Positions 24,342 through 33,142 of a stretch of 64,000 nt of DNA are shown here, piece after piece; within the stretch, counting starts at the first letter, position 1; the number at the start of each line of letters is the position of its first letter. The DNA is from Amycolatopsis sp. GM8 (lineage in GTDB: Bacteria; Actinomycetota; Actinomycetes; Mycobacteriales; Pseudonocardiaceae). The translations under genes were made by a program, and so were the position numbers. The stretch spans positions 248,001-312,000 of the forward strand of contig NZ_JAJKFK010000006.1 in NCBI RefSeq assembly GCF_021653975.1, read 5' to 3'. Under the pieces are notes generated by a model. It was not told where the DNA came from, searched no databases, and saw only the letters and a list, made by a program, of their open reading frames with translations.

Positions 24342-25112
24342 GTGCCGAACTACATTCTGGACCAGAGTTTTCCGAGTGAACGAGACCGGCTCGACGCGAT
24401 GGCGCGCAACTGGGATCCCGGTACCCTGCACATCGTCGGGGAGCTGGGCATCGGCAAGGGCCACCGGTGCCTGGAGGCGGGTGCGGGCACCGGTTCGATC
24501 GCGCGTGCCCTCGCCGGAATCGTCGGGCCCGGCGGGCAGGTGCTCGCCGTCGACCGGGATACGAGGTTCCTCGACGACCTGCCCGCGCCGGCGGAGGCGC
24601 TGAGCGCCGACCTGATGACAGACGACCTGCCGCCCGCCTCATTCGACCTGGTGCACGCACGGTTGCTGGTCGCGCACCTGCACCCGCATCCGGTCGCGCT
24701 GGAGCGGCTCGCGGCGGCGGTCGCGCCCGGCGGCTGGCTGCTGGTCGAGGAGGTCGACTGGACCTACGCGGACCGGTCCGAACCGGACGAACCCGTGCAC
24801 ACCGCGATGGTCGCGGCGCTGACCGGGGTGATGACCGGGTTCGACACCACCTACGGCCACCACCTGCTCGGCGACATGCTGGACCTCGGGTTCACCCAGG
24901 TGTCCGCGCAGTTCCGCGGCACCCAGTCGCGGCACGAACGATCCTGGCTGCCCTGGCAGCTGCTCGTCGAGCAGTTCCAGGACCAGATCGTCCACAAAGG
25001 ACTCATGTCGGCCGGCGACGTGGACCGCTGGTGGGCGGTCACCCGCGCGCAGGCGCACCTCGTGGCCGGGCCGGCGTTGTTCGCCGTCCGGGCCCGTCGC
25101 CCTACCAGCTGA
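24342..25112 (+). CDS. class I SAM-dependent methyltransferase
   Basis: A 256-residue methyltransferase. The sequence near the N-terminus (YILDQSFPSERDRLDAMARNWDPGT) precedes motif I CLEAGAGTGSIARALA (about residue 45). VLAVDRDTRFLDDLP binds the ribose, and FDLVHARLLVAHLHPHPVALERLAAAVAPGGWLLVEEVDW forms the following strands. Such enzymes often methylate hydroxyl or carboxyl groups of natural products. The GTG start has GAGGA upstream. It faces the P450 operon across the CCAAGCNGACC array and overlaps the convergent P450 at 25102 by 11 bases. O-methylation of a P450-made hydroxyl is a reasonable but unproven role. Confidence 0.82.
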   Translation: MPNYILDQSFPSERDRLDAMARNWDPGTLHIVGELGIGKGHRCLEAGAGTGSIARALAGIVGPGGQVLAVDRDTRFLDDLPAPAEALSADLMTDDLPPASFDLVHARLLVAHLHPHPVALERLAAAVAPGGWLLVEEVDWTYADRSEPDEPVHTAMVAALTGVMTGFDTTYGHHLLGDMLDLGFTQVSAQFRGTQSRHERSWLPWQLLVEQFQDQIVHKGLMSAGDVDRWWAVTRAQAHLVAGPALFAVRARRPTS

Positions 25113-26286
25113 CGGGCAGCGCCTGCAGGCCGTACACGACGGAATGCGAGTGAAAACGCAGGTCCGCCATGGGCACCGCGAGCCGCAGCGCGGGGAAGCG
25201 GCGCAGCAGCGCGGGAAAGACGATGCCCAGCTGCATCCGCGCGAGCGGCGCGCCGATGCAGTGGTGGATGCCGTGCCCGAACGCGATGTGCGCGGGGACC
25301 TTGCGCTCGGGGTCGAACCGGTCCGGGTCGGCGCCGAGCGCGTCGTCCCGGTTGGCCGAGGGCAGTGAGCACACCACCCAGTCACCGGCCTCGATGCGCT
25401 CGCCGCCGAGTGTGACGTCCTCGCGCGCCACCCGTGGAATTCCCGAGTGCACCACGGACAGGTACCGCAGCATCTCCTCGATCGTCGCGTCGATCCGGTC
25501 GTCGTGGTCGCGCACCGCGGCGAAGTAGCGGGGATGCCGCAGGAGTAGCAGCGTGCCGAGGGAGATCATGTGCGAGGTGGTGTCGTGCCCGGCCAGCAGC
25601 AACAGGTCCGCGATACCGACGAGCTCGGCGTCGCTGAGTTCGGTCCCGTGCTCGCGCACGAGCATGCCCAGCAGACTGTCGTCCGGATCGGCCCGCTGCG
25701 CAGCGACCAGTTCGACCATGTACGCGCGCGATTCCGCGAACGCCGCGGTGCGCTCCTGGAGACTGGCCTGGAAATCGGTGCGGCGCACGCCGCGCCGCTG
25801 GAAGTCCGCGCGGTCCGCGAACGGCACGCCGAGCAGTTCGCAGATCACCAGTGCCGGGATCGGCAGCGCGAACGCGGACACCAGATCCGCCGGGGGACCG
25901 GCCTGTTCGACGGCGTCGAGGTGCTCGGCCACGATCGCCTCGACCCGTGGCCGCAGCTGCCGCATCCGCTTGACGGTGAACGCCGGCGCGAGCCTGCGGC
26001 GCAAGGTGGTGTGCCGCGGCGGGTTGTAGGACAGCAGCATGCCGGGCGACGGGCCGTCCGCGCTCTCGCCCGGCTTCGCGACGAAGGCGTTCGGGTGACT
26101 GGGAAATCGCGCCGGGTCGCCGAGCACCGCACGGGCGTCGTCGTAGCGTGTGACGAGCCACGCGGTGCCACCGGTGACGAGGCTCACTCGCGAAACGGGA
26201 CGTTCGCGGCGCAACCGCGCGAGTTCCGGCACGGGGTCGAATTCGGTTCGCCGGATGTGTACGGGCATGGTCGGTGTTTCGGCCAT
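25102..26286 (-). CDS. cytochrome P450
   Basis: A 394-residue P450 transcribed alone. I-helix: LLLAGHDTTSHMISLG, a full A-G-x-D-T-T. K-helix: EEMLRYLSVVH. Heme loop: FGHGIHHCIGAPLARMQ. Compared with the operon P450s it has a short N-terminus (MAETPTMPVHIRR), and the substrate-recognition regions differ, so it probably has another substrate or position. The start at 26286 begins 165 bases before the fatty acyl-AMP ligase on the other strand, so the two share a divergent promoter region. Confidence 0.9.
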   Translation of the reverse strand: MAETPTMPVHIRRTEFDPVPELARLRRERPVSRVSLVTGGTAWLVTRYDDARAVLGDPARFPSHPNAFVAKPGESADGPSPGMLLSYNPPRHTTLRRRLAPAFTVKRMRQLRPRVEAIVAEHLDAVEQAGPPADLVSAFALPIPALVICELLGVPFADRADFQRRGVRRTDFQASLQERTAAFAESRAYMVELVAAQRADPDDSLLGMLVREHGTELSDAELVGIADLLLLAGHDTTSHMISLGTLLLLRHPRYFAAVRDHDDRIDATIEEMLRYLSVVHSGIPRVAREDVTLGGERIEAGDWVVCSLPSANRDDALGADPDRFDPERKVPAHIAFGHGIHHCIGAPLARMQLGIVFPALLRRFPALRLAVPMADLRFHSHSVVYGLQALPVSW

Positions 26287-26451
26287 TGCGCGGAGTCTGC
26301 TCGACCCGGATGAACGGCCGCTGAACCGGTGCTGACATTTCCCGCGTTCACCGTGGATCCCGATTGATCGATAGGCGCTTGCCGATTTCCGTTGCCTTCC
26401 GGAATGTTCTGCCGGAGATTGGCGGTGCCGCAACTCGATGGGGGTGAGGTC

Positions 26452-28044
26452 GTGAATGGGACGCTGCCGGGACGGTTCGACGAGGCCGCCGATCGTTACC
26501 CGGATCAGGTCATCTCGCTGCCGAGTGAGCAGGAAACCCTGACCTACTCGGAACTCCAGGACTCGTCGCGGCGGATGGCCGCGGGACTCGCCGCGGCCGG
26601 TGCCCGCGAGGGCGACGCGATCGGCGTACTCGCCCCGAACTGTGCCGCCTTCCTGCAGGGCGTGCTCGCGGCGGGCCGGATCGGTGCCGCCGCCTGCCCG
26701 ATGCCACTGCCGATGGGCATGCGTGACCTGGCGGGCTACCTGCGCCGCACACAGGCCATTGTGGACAGAGGGCGGGTCGAGTACATCGTCACCGTGCCCA
26801 AGCTGCGGGTGGTGACCGACCAGCTCACCGGCGTGTACGCGTTCGACGCCGCGGACCTGGTGCGCCACGACCACGCCCCGCTGGCGGGTGCGCGGGAGAA
26901 CCAGACGGCGGTGCTCCAGTTCACCTCGGGCAGCACCGCCGCGCCGAAGGGCGTGGTGCTGACGCACCGGAACGTGGTGTCCTGCGCGGATTCCATCAGC
27001 GAGGCCATCAAGATCACCGAAGCCGACGCCTGGGGCAGCTGGCTGCCGCTGTTCCACGACATGGGCCTGTTCGGCACGGTCACCGGGCTGTTCAACGGGA
27101 TCCCGCTCAACGTGTGGTCCCCGGTCACGTTCGTGAAGAGCCCGGCCGGCTGGCTGAACCAGTTCCTGGCCACCGGCGCGACGATCTGCGCGATGCCGAA
27201 CTTCGGCTACGACTACCTGCTGGCCACCGTGCCGGAGGACCGCGAACTGGACATGTCGCACTGGCGCGTCGCGTTCAACGGCGCCGAGTCGATCTCCGTC
27301 CGCTCGGTGAGCGCGTTCGTGGATCGCTTCGCCCGCGCGGGTTTCCGGCCCGAGACGATGACCCCGGCGTACGGGCTCGCCGAGGCGACCCTGGTCGCGA
27401 CGCTGCCTCCGCTGGACCGCGGACCGGTGTACGAATGGGTGGACCGCGCCGCGCTCGCCGCGGCCGGGAAGGCGTTTCCGGTGGCGGAAGGCTCGTCGGC
27501 CCGCGGGATCGTGGGGCTGGGCCGCGCCGTGCCGGGGATGCGCGTGCGGATCGCCGGCGGCCGGCCCGAGGGTGAGGTCGGCGAGATCGAGGTGACCGGC
27601 GCCGCGGTCACCAGCGGCTACCTCGGCCGTCCCGACGGGCCGTTCACCGCCGACGGCTGGCTGCGCACCGGTGACCTCGGCTACCTGCGCGACGGTGAGC
27701 TGTTCTTCACCGGCCGCAGCAAGGAAATGATCACCGTGCGCGGCGAGAACGTGTACCCGCTGGACGTCGAGGCGATCGCCCAGCTCGTTCCCGGTGTCTA
27801 CAAAGGACGGTGTGTCGCGTTCGTCGACGACGAGCGGATCATCGTGTGCGTGGAAACCGCGCTGCGCGACCCGGCCGAGCGGCAGCGCCTGACCGACGAC
27901 ATCGCCGGGCGCTGCTCGGTCGAGCTCGGACTGTCCGGTTTGGACGTCAAGCTCGTCCCGGCGCGCACGATTCCCCGCACCACCAGCGGCAAGCTCCAGC
28001 GTCTGGGCATGCGTGAGCTGTACAAAAAACAGGAGGCATCGTGA
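26452..28044 (+). CDS. fatty acyl-AMP ligase (FAAL-like), first cassette
   Basis: A 530-residue adenylating enzyme. It has the AMP-binding core VLQFTSGSTAAPKGVVLTHRN, the FAAL-type block WLPLFHDMGLFGTVTGLF, WRVAFNGAESI and YGLAEATLVAT, then RTGDLGYL and the C-terminal catalytic lysine in RTTSGKLQR. FAALs activate free fatty acids as acyl-AMP and pass them to an ACP instead of CoA. The receiving ACP is probably the one at 29266, three genes on. GTG 26452 has GAGG upstream; a longer reading to 26392 is less likely. It overlaps the following desaturase gene by four bases. A related ligase lies at 34769-36376. Confidence 0.87.
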   Translation: MNGTLPGRFDEAADRYPDQVISLPSEQETLTYSELQDSSRRMAAGLAAAGAREGDAIGVLAPNCAAFLQGVLAAGRIGAAACPMPLPMGMRDLAGYLRRTQAIVDRGRVEYIVTVPKLRVVTDQLTGVYAFDAADLVRHDHAPLAGARENQTAVLQFTSGSTAAPKGVVLTHRNVVSCADSISEAIKITEADAWGSWLPLFHDMGLFGTVTGLFNGIPLNVWSPVTFVKSPAGWLNQFLATGATICAMPNFGYDYLLATVPEDRELDMSHWRVAFNGAESISVRSVSAFVDRFARAGFRPETMTPAYGLAEATLVATLPPLDRGPVYEWVDRAALAAAGKAFPVAEGSSARGIVGLGRAVPGMRVRIAGGRPEGEVGEIEVTGAAVTSGYLGRPDGPFTADGWLRTGDLGYLRDGELFFTGRSKEMITVRGENVYPLDVEAIAQLVPGVYKGRCVAFVDDERIIVCVETALRDPAERQRLTDDIAGRCSVELGLSGLDVKLVPARTIPRTTSGKLQRLGMRELYKKQEAS

Positions 28045-28856
28045 CCACCGCACCGGACATGGACCAGATGCACAGCCTCGGTGTCTTCCGGCACTACGAC
28101 CGCAGCCACTGGCGGCTGGACGAGGTGCCGCTCGACGAGGTCGACAAGAGCCTGGTGAAACCGGAGTACATCACGCTGGTGAAGAGCGCGGTGATGGGCG
28201 AGTCCAACGTGATCGCCGCTGTGCACGGGTTCCTCAACGAGTTCGCCGACGACTACGACTTCTCCGCGTTCGCGGTGATCTGGGGCTACCAGGAAGTCCA
28301 GCACCACTACGCGTTCACCTCCTGGCTGCAGGCGATCGGGGAGAAGGTCGACAACCGCGCGGTGGCCGCGATGCGCGCCCCGTACGACCCGGGCACCACC
28401 CCGTCGGCCACGCTCGCCACCAACATCATCTCCGAGCTGACCGTCAACCACGTCTACCGCGCGGTGTCGGCGTGGGTCGACGAGCCGGTGCTCAAGGACC
28501 TGCTGCTGCGCGCCAGCCGCGACGAGGCCGGGCACGCCCGCGAGTTCCGGCACTTCGCCGCGAAGCGCCTGCAGGAGCACCCCGACGAGGTGCCTTCGGT
28601 GCTGGAGACGCTGTACTTCTACACGGCCGACGAGAAGATCAAGCACCCGGTCGGCGTGTTCAAGGCCGGGCTGGCCGAGCTGTCCGACGCCGAGACCATC
28701 GACACCGGGTTCGAGCTGTTCCTCGACACCGTCGCGGACACCGGCGAGCTGGACGAGCTGCAGGGCAAGATCCGCCGCACGTTCGCTTCGCTGACCGGGT
28801 ACGACCTGTCGACCAACCGCGCGGTGCGCCGCGCGCTCGCGACGGCGCTGGGATGA
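28041..28856 (+). CDS. ferritin-like diiron protein, acyl-ACP desaturase type
   Basis: A 271-residue all-helical protein with a diiron site: a first Glu in VMGESNVIAAVH, E-x-x-H in GYQEVQHHYAF, a third Glu in ISELTVNHVYRA, and E-x-x-H in SRDEAGHAREF. This is the ligand pattern of soluble acyl-ACP desaturases and related oxygenases, although the protein is shorter than plant-type desaturases (about 360). The preferred role is desaturation or hydroxylation of the acyl chain loaded by the ligase upstream onto the ACP downstream. GTG 28041 overlaps the ligase stop; AGGAGG lies upstream. Specificity and position of attack cannot be read. Confidence 0.8.
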   Translation: MTTAPDMDQMHSLGVFRHYDRSHWRLDEVPLDEVDKSLVKPEYITLVKSAVMGESNVIAAVHGFLNEFADDYDFSAFAVIWGYQEVQHHYAFTSWLQAIGEKVDNRAVAAMRAPYDPGTTPSATLATNIISELTVNHVYRAVSAWVDEPVLKDLLLRASRDEAGHAREFRHFAAKRLQEHPDEVPSVLETLYFYTADEKIKHPVGVFKAGLAELSDAETIDTGFELFLDTVADTGELDELQGKIRRTFASLTGYDLSTNRAVRRALATALG

Positions 28857-29269
28857 CCGCGACCGTGCCCTGGGCGGGCCGCGCGGATCACCACTGCTTC
28901 GGCTGCTCGGCCGCCAACCCCGTCGGGCTCGCGCTGGAGTTCACCGATCACGGGGACTCGCTGAGCACGGAATTCAAGCTGGACAAGCACTACGAGTCCT
29001 ACCCGGGTGTCGTGCACGGCGGGATCCTCGCCGTGATCTGCGACGAGACGATGGGCAACCTCGTGGTGATGCGGCTCGGCGTGCCCGCGGTGACCACGTC
29101 GATGCGGACGCGCTACGTCGGCGTGGTGCGGGTCGGTGCCCTGCACCGCTGCGTCGCGCGCGCCGAGTTCGGCGACGGCCTGGTGCGCACCAGCGCCGAA
29201 GTACTCGACCCCGACGGTGTCGTCCTCGGCACCGCGACCGCCACCTACCGACCGAGGAGCGATGTATGA
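28853..29269 (+). CDS. PaaI-type hotdog thioesterase
   Basis: A 138-residue single hotdog domain. After HHCFGCSAANPVGLALEF, the central helix segment YPGVVHGGILAVICDETMG carries the HGG and acidic residue expected of PaaI/4-HBT-type thioesterases, followed by strands TSMRTRYVGVV and ATATYRPRS. It would release an acyl chain from the ACP encoded immediately downstream or remove misloaded groups. It is coupled by ATGA overlaps to the genes on both sides. The cysteine pair near the N-terminus (CFGC) is a common feature of this subgroup. Confidence 0.85.
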   Translation: MTATVPWAGRADHHCFGCSAANPVGLALEFTDHGDSLSTEFKLDKHYESYPGVVHGGILAVICDETMGNLVVMRLGVPAVTTSMRTRYVGVVRVGALHRCVARAEFGDGLVRTSAEVLDPDGVVLGTATATYRPRSDV

Positions 29270-29523
29270 CCGCCGATCTGGACAAGTCCGTGTCCACCAC
29301 CGTCACCGAGATCGTCGCCGCCGAACTGGGCCGCGCGCCCGGCACCCTGACCGGCGACACCGACCTGCGTGCCGTCGAGGGCGCCGACTCGATCAAGGTG
29401 CTGCGGATGATCGCGAAGATCGAGCAGACCTACGACATCGAGCTGGAGGACGACGACATCTTCGGGCTCACCACGATCGACCAGGTCATCGCGGTCGTCG
29501 ACAAGGCACTGGCGCAGGGATGA
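29266..29523 (+). CDS. acyl carrier protein, first cassette
   Basis: An 85-residue ACP. The phosphopantetheine serine is in VEGADSIKVLRMIAKIE at about residue 46. The helix I region (VSTTVTEIVAAELG) and the acidic helix III area (YDIELEDDDIFGLTTIDQV) are normal for the family. It probably carries the acyl chain activated by the FAAL at 26452 while the desaturases and methyltransferase act. ATGA overlaps on both sides show tight translational coupling. No phosphopantetheinyl transferase is encoded in the window, so one elsewhere must activate it. Confidence 0.9.
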   Translation: MTADLDKSVSTTVTEIVAAELGRAPGTLTGDTDLRAVEGADSIKVLRMIAKIEQTYDIELEDDDIFGLTTIDQVIAVVDKALAQG

Positions 29524-30329
29524 CCGCCGCGACCAACCAGCACTACGACCTGGACCCGGAGCTGTTCGCGCGGTTTCTCGACCCGCTGCGGAAGTACTCG
29601 TCGGGCCTGTTCGAGGCCGACGTCACGACGCTGGAGCAGGCGCAGCGGCGGAAGCTGTCGTTCGTGGCCGGGCAGCTGCGGCTGATGGGCGGCGAGCGGC
29701 TGCTCGACGTCGGCTGCGGCTGGGGCTCGCTGCTGCTGTTCATGGCAAAGGAGTACGGCTGCCGGGTCACCGGGATCAGCCCGGCGGCGAACCAGCACGA
29801 GTACATCGCGTCCCGGGTTTCCGCGCTGGGCCTGGAGAAGCTGGTGACCACCGAGGTCGCGTCGTTCGAGACGTACGAGCCCCAGGCGCGCGGGTACGAC
29901 GCGGTGACCATGCTGGGTTCGGTCGTGCACATCCCGGACCTCGACGCGGTGTTCGCGAAGATCCGGCGCGCGCTGCGCCCGCGCGGGCGGCTGTACCTGT
30001 CGGAGAGCTGCTTCCGCAACGCCGCGATCCGCGACGGGTTCGACGAGCGGCCGGGCACGGAGTTCGTGCGCAACAGCATCTTCGGCAACGGCGAGCTGCG
30101 GCCGCTGTCGGAACTGGTCGCCGGCGCGGAGTCGGCCGGGTTCTCGGTCAGCGCGGTACACGACCTGACCGACGACTACCGCCGCACGATCGACTGCTGG
30201 ATCGACAACCTGCGCGCCCAGCCCGAGAGCCCTCAGCGCGCGGATCTCATGCACTACCTGGAGATCGCCAACGCCGGCTGGGGCTACACCACGAAGCACT
30301 ACGCCCTGGTCTGCTCGAAGACCCGCTGA
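29520..30329 (+). CDS. SAM-dependent methyltransferase, cyclopropane-synthase-like
   Basis: A 269-residue methyltransferase with motif I LLDVGCGWGSLLLFMAKEYG, the GCGWG form typical of cyclopropane fatty acid synthases and mycolic acid methyltransferases. VTGISPAANQHEYI and VTMLGSVVHIPDLDAVFAKIRRALRPRGRLYLSE follow. The N-terminal HYDLDPELFARFLDPLRKYSSG is a looser version of the HYD-N-F--L-L----YS block of that family. It may add a methyl branch or ring across a double bond made by the neighbouring desaturase, acting on the ACP-bound chain. It overlaps the ACP gene by four bases and is followed by the repeat region 30336-30427. Confidence 0.82.
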   Translation: MTAATNQHYDLDPELFARFLDPLRKYSSGLFEADVTTLEQAQRRKLSFVAGQLRLMGGERLLDVGCGWGSLLLFMAKEYGCRVTGISPAANQHEYIASRVSALGLEKLVTTEVASFETYEPQARGYDAVTMLGSVVHIPDLDAVFAKIRRALRPRGRLYLSESCFRNAAIRDGFDERPGTEFVRNSIFGNGELRPLSELVAGAESAGFSVSAVHDLTDDYRRTIDCWIDNLRAQPESPQRADLMHYLEIANAGWGYTTKHYALVCSKTR

Positions 30330-30335
30330 CCCGGC

Positions 30336-30427
30336 GTGTTTGCCCGCCACGTCGGTGAGTTTGCGCCGGGCGCGGCCAACTCACCGACACGGACGGCCAA
30401 CACGCCCGCGCGGGCGGCGAACACGCC
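30336..30427. repeat. five copies of a GGCSAACWCRC intergenic unit
   Basis: Within 92 bases there are two inverted units (GTGTTTGCC 30336-30344; GTGAGTTTGC 30355-30364) and three direct ones (GGCCAACTCACC 30374-30385; GGCCAACACGCC 30395-30406; GGCGAACACGCC 30416-30427). The second and third form a hairpin with CGGTGAGTT 30353-30361 pairing with 30378-30386. It looks like a REP-type intergenic element separating the methyltransferase from the second desaturase, and may end or protect the upstream mRNA. Confidence 0.55.
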
Positions 30428-30458
30428 GCGCCACGAGGACACGCACAAGGAGAGGGCC

Positions 30459-31289
30459 ATGAACGTTCTTCCCGCGCAGGACATGGCGGACGCGGTCGGG
30501 AAGTACTTCGCGACCGCGGCACAGGCGCGTGAGTGGAATGTCGAGACCACGATGGACTGGGCCGCCGCGGACGCCGGGCGGCTCACCGAGGGCCAGCTCT
30601 CGGCGGTCGAGTTCATCACGATCATCGAGGACCACCTGCCCGGCTACTTCTCCCTCTACACCGGGAACTTCCCGGTCGACGACTCGGTCGAGCCGGAGCA
30701 GTACGAGCACAACCGTGAGCTGTACCACTTCACCGTCCGCTGGGCGGCCGAAGAGGACACCCACGCCCGCGCGCTCACCCGGTACCAGGCCGCGTCGGGC
30801 ATGCGGGACGAGGCGGGCGTGCGCAAGGCCCTGATCGAGCCCGGCCAGGGCCGGTTCGAGCTGCCGTTCGACCACCCGGTGCAGTACTTCGCCTACGCGC
30901 TCGTGCAGGAGAAGGCCACCCAGATCTACTACCAGCAGCTCCGCGCCGTCGCCGGGGACCCGGTGCTGGCCGACGTGCTGACCAGGCTGTCCCGCGACGA
31001 GGCCCGGCATTTCACGTTCATGGCGGACGTGGTCGCGGCGTACCTGCGGGTGCAGGGCGACGCGGTGCTGGACCCGATCCGCGAGGTGATCGCCGACTTC
31101 CGGATGCCGCTGGCCGGCACGATCCGCGGCTACTGGCGGTGGGCGCTCAAGATCGCGGACACCGCCCGATACGATCACACCGATGCGTACGAGCACCTCA
31201 TCAAGGTGATGAACCGGGCGGTGGACACCCCCAGCGAGCGGCTCGGCGAGCTGGTGGGCTTCGTCGACGCTTGCCGCACCATTGCCTAA
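30459..31289 (+). CDS. soluble acyl-ACP desaturase (diiron)
   Basis: A 276-residue member of the FA_desaturase_2 family. The diiron ligands are seen as a Glu in the VEFITIIEDHLPGYFS helix, E-x-x-H in WAAEEDTHARALTRY, a Glu in VQEKATQIYYQQL, and E-x-x-H in LSRDEARHFTFM. The last two blocks are hallmarks of plant and mycobacterial (DesA-type) acyl-ACP desaturases. It would put a double bond into an ACP-bound chain. AAGGAGAGGG precedes the ATG strongly. It is a clearer family member than the related protein at 28041, so the pair may act in sequence. The LysR gene follows after 83 bases. Confidence 0.9.
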   Translation: MNVLPAQDMADAVGKYFATAAQAREWNVETTMDWAAADAGRLTEGQLSAVEFITIIEDHLPGYFSLYTGNFPVDDSVEPEQYEHNRELYHFTVRWAAEEDTHARALTRYQAASGMRDEAGVRKALIEPGQGRFELPFDHPVQYFAYALVQEKATQIYYQQLRAVAGDPVLADVLTRLSRDEARHFTFMADVVAAYLRVQGDAVLDPIREVIADFRMPLAGTIRGYWRWALKIADTARYDHTDAYEHLIKVMNRAVDTPSERLGELVGFVDACRTIA

Positions 31290-31372
31290 CTGTCCTCGTC
31301 CCGATGCCCGATGGTTCACCGGGTGTTCTCCAGCGTGCATGAGGCTGAAGGTAATTCGGGAGGTCGGAACAC

Positions 31373-32326
31373 ATGGAGTTCAGGCATCTGGTGTCATTCC
31401 TGGCGATCGCTGAGGAGCTGCACTTCGGCAGGGCGGCCGCGAGACTGCATCTCACCCAGCCATCGCTGAGTCAGCAACTGCAACGCCTGGAACGCACGCT
31501 CGGTGTCGAGCTGGTCGCGCGCACCTCGCACGAGGTGCGTCTGACCTCGGCGGGACGGGCGTTCGAGGTCGAGGCGCGTGCCATCGTCACGCAGGTGGAC
31601 AAGGCCGCCCAGTCGGCCCGTGAGGCCGCCGCCGGGCGTACCGGGACCGTCCGGGTCGGCTACAACTTCCCCGCGGGACAGCACATCCTGCCCGCGACCC
31701 TGGCCAAGATGAACGCCGAGTTCCCGGACGTGATGGTCCGGCTCGAGGAGAAGCGCACCGGGCCGCAGCTGCAGGCGCTCGCCGACGGCGAACTGGACAT
31801 CGCGCTCGTCTACGGGCGCCCGGTGACCAGCGACTTCCAGTACAAGCGGCTGCTGCGGCTGCCGATGATCGCGGTCGTCGGGCAGAACCACAAGTGGGCG
31901 GGGCGGCCCGGGGTGCCGTTCGCGGAGCTGGCGCACCAGCCGTGCATCCTGTTCGGCCGGGAGCAGTGCCCGGCCATGTACGACGCGATCCTGTCCGCCG
32001 CCGAGCGCACCGGGATCCGGCTCAACGTGGCGCACGTGGTGGACGATCCGGGCGCGACCGGGATCCTGGTGTCGGTCAAGCCGCTGGTCGGGTTCGCCTC
32101 CGCGTCGCGCGGGATGCTCGCGGGCGCGCCGATCGGGGGAGTGCGGCCGGTGCCGGTGCCGCTCTACCAGCCGGTGCCGATGATCGACCTGTACGTCGTG
32201 TGGCGCGACGGCGAGCCGAGCCGGCTGCAGACCGCGTTCCTGAAGTGCCTGGAGGCGGTCGGCCCGTTCGACGTGCCGGCACTGACCCGGTTCGACCAGT
32301 CCGGCCCGGAGGCCAAGACGGCCTGA
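31373..32326 (+). CDS. LysR-family transcriptional regulator (paralogue 1)
   Basis: A 317-residue LysR-type regulator. The N-terminal winged HTH (MEFRHLVSFLAIAEELHFGR, then HLTQPSLSQQLQRLERTLG) is followed by a periplasmic-binding-protein-like effector domain from about residue 90 (RVGYNFPAGQHILPATL onward). The DNA-binding part is almost the same as that of the LysR at 42023-42955, so both probably recognise similar sites. It follows the first lipid cassette on the same strand, with its own GGGAGG ribosome site. A likely role is control of the two FAAL cassettes, with an acyl or CoA-ester ligand; this is inferred from location. Confidence 0.9.
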   Translation: MEFRHLVSFLAIAEELHFGRAAARLHLTQPSLSQQLQRLERTLGVELVARTSHEVRLTSAGRAFEVEARAIVTQVDKAAQSAREAAAGRTGTVRVGYNFPAGQHILPATLAKMNAEFPDVMVRLEEKRTGPQLQALADGELDIALVYGRPVTSDFQYKRLLRLPMIAVVGQNHKWAGRPGVPFAELAHQPCILFGREQCPAMYDAILSAAERTGIRLNVAHVVDDPGATGILVSVKPLVGFASASRGMLAGAPIGGVRPVPVPLYQPVPMIDLYVVWRDGEPSRLQTAFLKCLEAVGPFDVPALTRFDQSGPEAKTA

Positions 32327-32335
32327 TCGGGCCGT
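32318..32335. terminator. short bidirectional hairpin between LysR and hydrolase ends
   Basis: ACGGCC at 32318-32323 pairs with GGCCGT at 32330-32335 around a six-base loop and is followed by TTT. It straddles the LysR stop and sits between two convergent genes, so it could serve both strands. The stem is only six pairs, so this is a weak candidate. Confidence 0.35.
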
Positions 32336-32336
32336 T

Positions 32337-33140
32337 TCAGGCGTCCGCGAGGAACTTCTCCAGCAACGCGGTGATCGCGGCCGGCTGTTCGAGGCTGCTG
32401 GTGTGCCCGCAGTCGGGGACGACGCGCAGCTCGGCACCGCGGATCGCGGCGGCGATCCGTTCCGACTCGGCGACCGGTGTGGAGACGTCGTCCGCGCCCA
32501 CCACGACCAGCGTCGGCACCGTGATGGCGCACAGCTCGCCCGTGACCGGCTGCCGTTCGGTCACGCCGAACACCGCGTCGCGTACGGCGCCGCGGTCCAT
32601 CCGGGAGACCCGCCGCACCCACTCGTCGATCATGGCCCGGCCGGCGGGATCGGCGCGGAACTCCGGCCCCCACAGCAGCGGCTTCACCTGGCTCATCAAC
32701 GCCTTGATGCCGACCACCTGCTGGACGCGGGCGAGCAGCCGCTGGCGGCCGGACTTCTTCGGCCCCTCGGCGGTCGCGCTGGTGTCGAGCAGGGTCAGCG
32801 AGCGCAGCAGCTCCCCGTGCCGGGCGGCGAGGCGCTGCCCGATGAACCCGCCCATCGACAGGCCGACCCAGTGCACCGGCGCGAGCTCCAGCTTCTCGAT
32901 GAGCGCGACCGCGTCGCCGGTGAGGGTGTCCATGTCGTACCCGGTGCGCGCGGGCGGGCTGTCGCCCTGACCGCGCCAGTCGATCGTGACGCACCGGTAG
33001 CGGTCGCTCAGCGCCGCGATCTGCCGGTGGAACATCCAGCCGCTGAACAGCAGGCCGTGCCCGAACACGATGGGCTGCGCGTCACGCGGCCCGGTGTCGC
33101 TGTAGGCGATGGTCGCTTCGTTCACGTCGATGATCGGCAT
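32337..33140 (-). CDS. alpha/beta-hydrolase
   Basis: A 267-residue single-domain hydrolase. Key parts are the oxyanion segment VFGHGLLFSGWMFH, the strand VTIDWRGQGDSP, the nucleophile elbow HWVGLSMGGFIGQ (Ser near 95), a candidate acid in VVVGADDVSTPV and the histidine in VPDCGHTSSLEQP. The order Ser-Asp-His is complete, so it should be active as an esterase, lipase or lactonase. It is the last gene of the minus-strand lipid operon, two bases after the P450 at 33143, and could release or hydrolyse the finished lipid. Confidence 0.87.
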   Translation of the reverse strand: MPIIDVNEATIAYSDTGPRDAQPIVFGHGLLFSGWMFHRQIAALSDRYRCVTIDWRGQGDSPPARTGYDMDTLTGDAVALIEKLELAPVHWVGLSMGGFIGQRLAARHGELLRSLTLLDTSATAEGPKKSGRQRLLARVQQVVGIKALMSQVKPLLWGPEFRADPAGRAMIDEWVRRVSRMDRGAVRDAVFGVTERQPVTGELCAITVPTLVVVGADDVSTPVAESERIAAAIRGAELRVVPDCGHTSSLEQPAAITALLEKFLADA

Positions 33141-33142
33141 GG

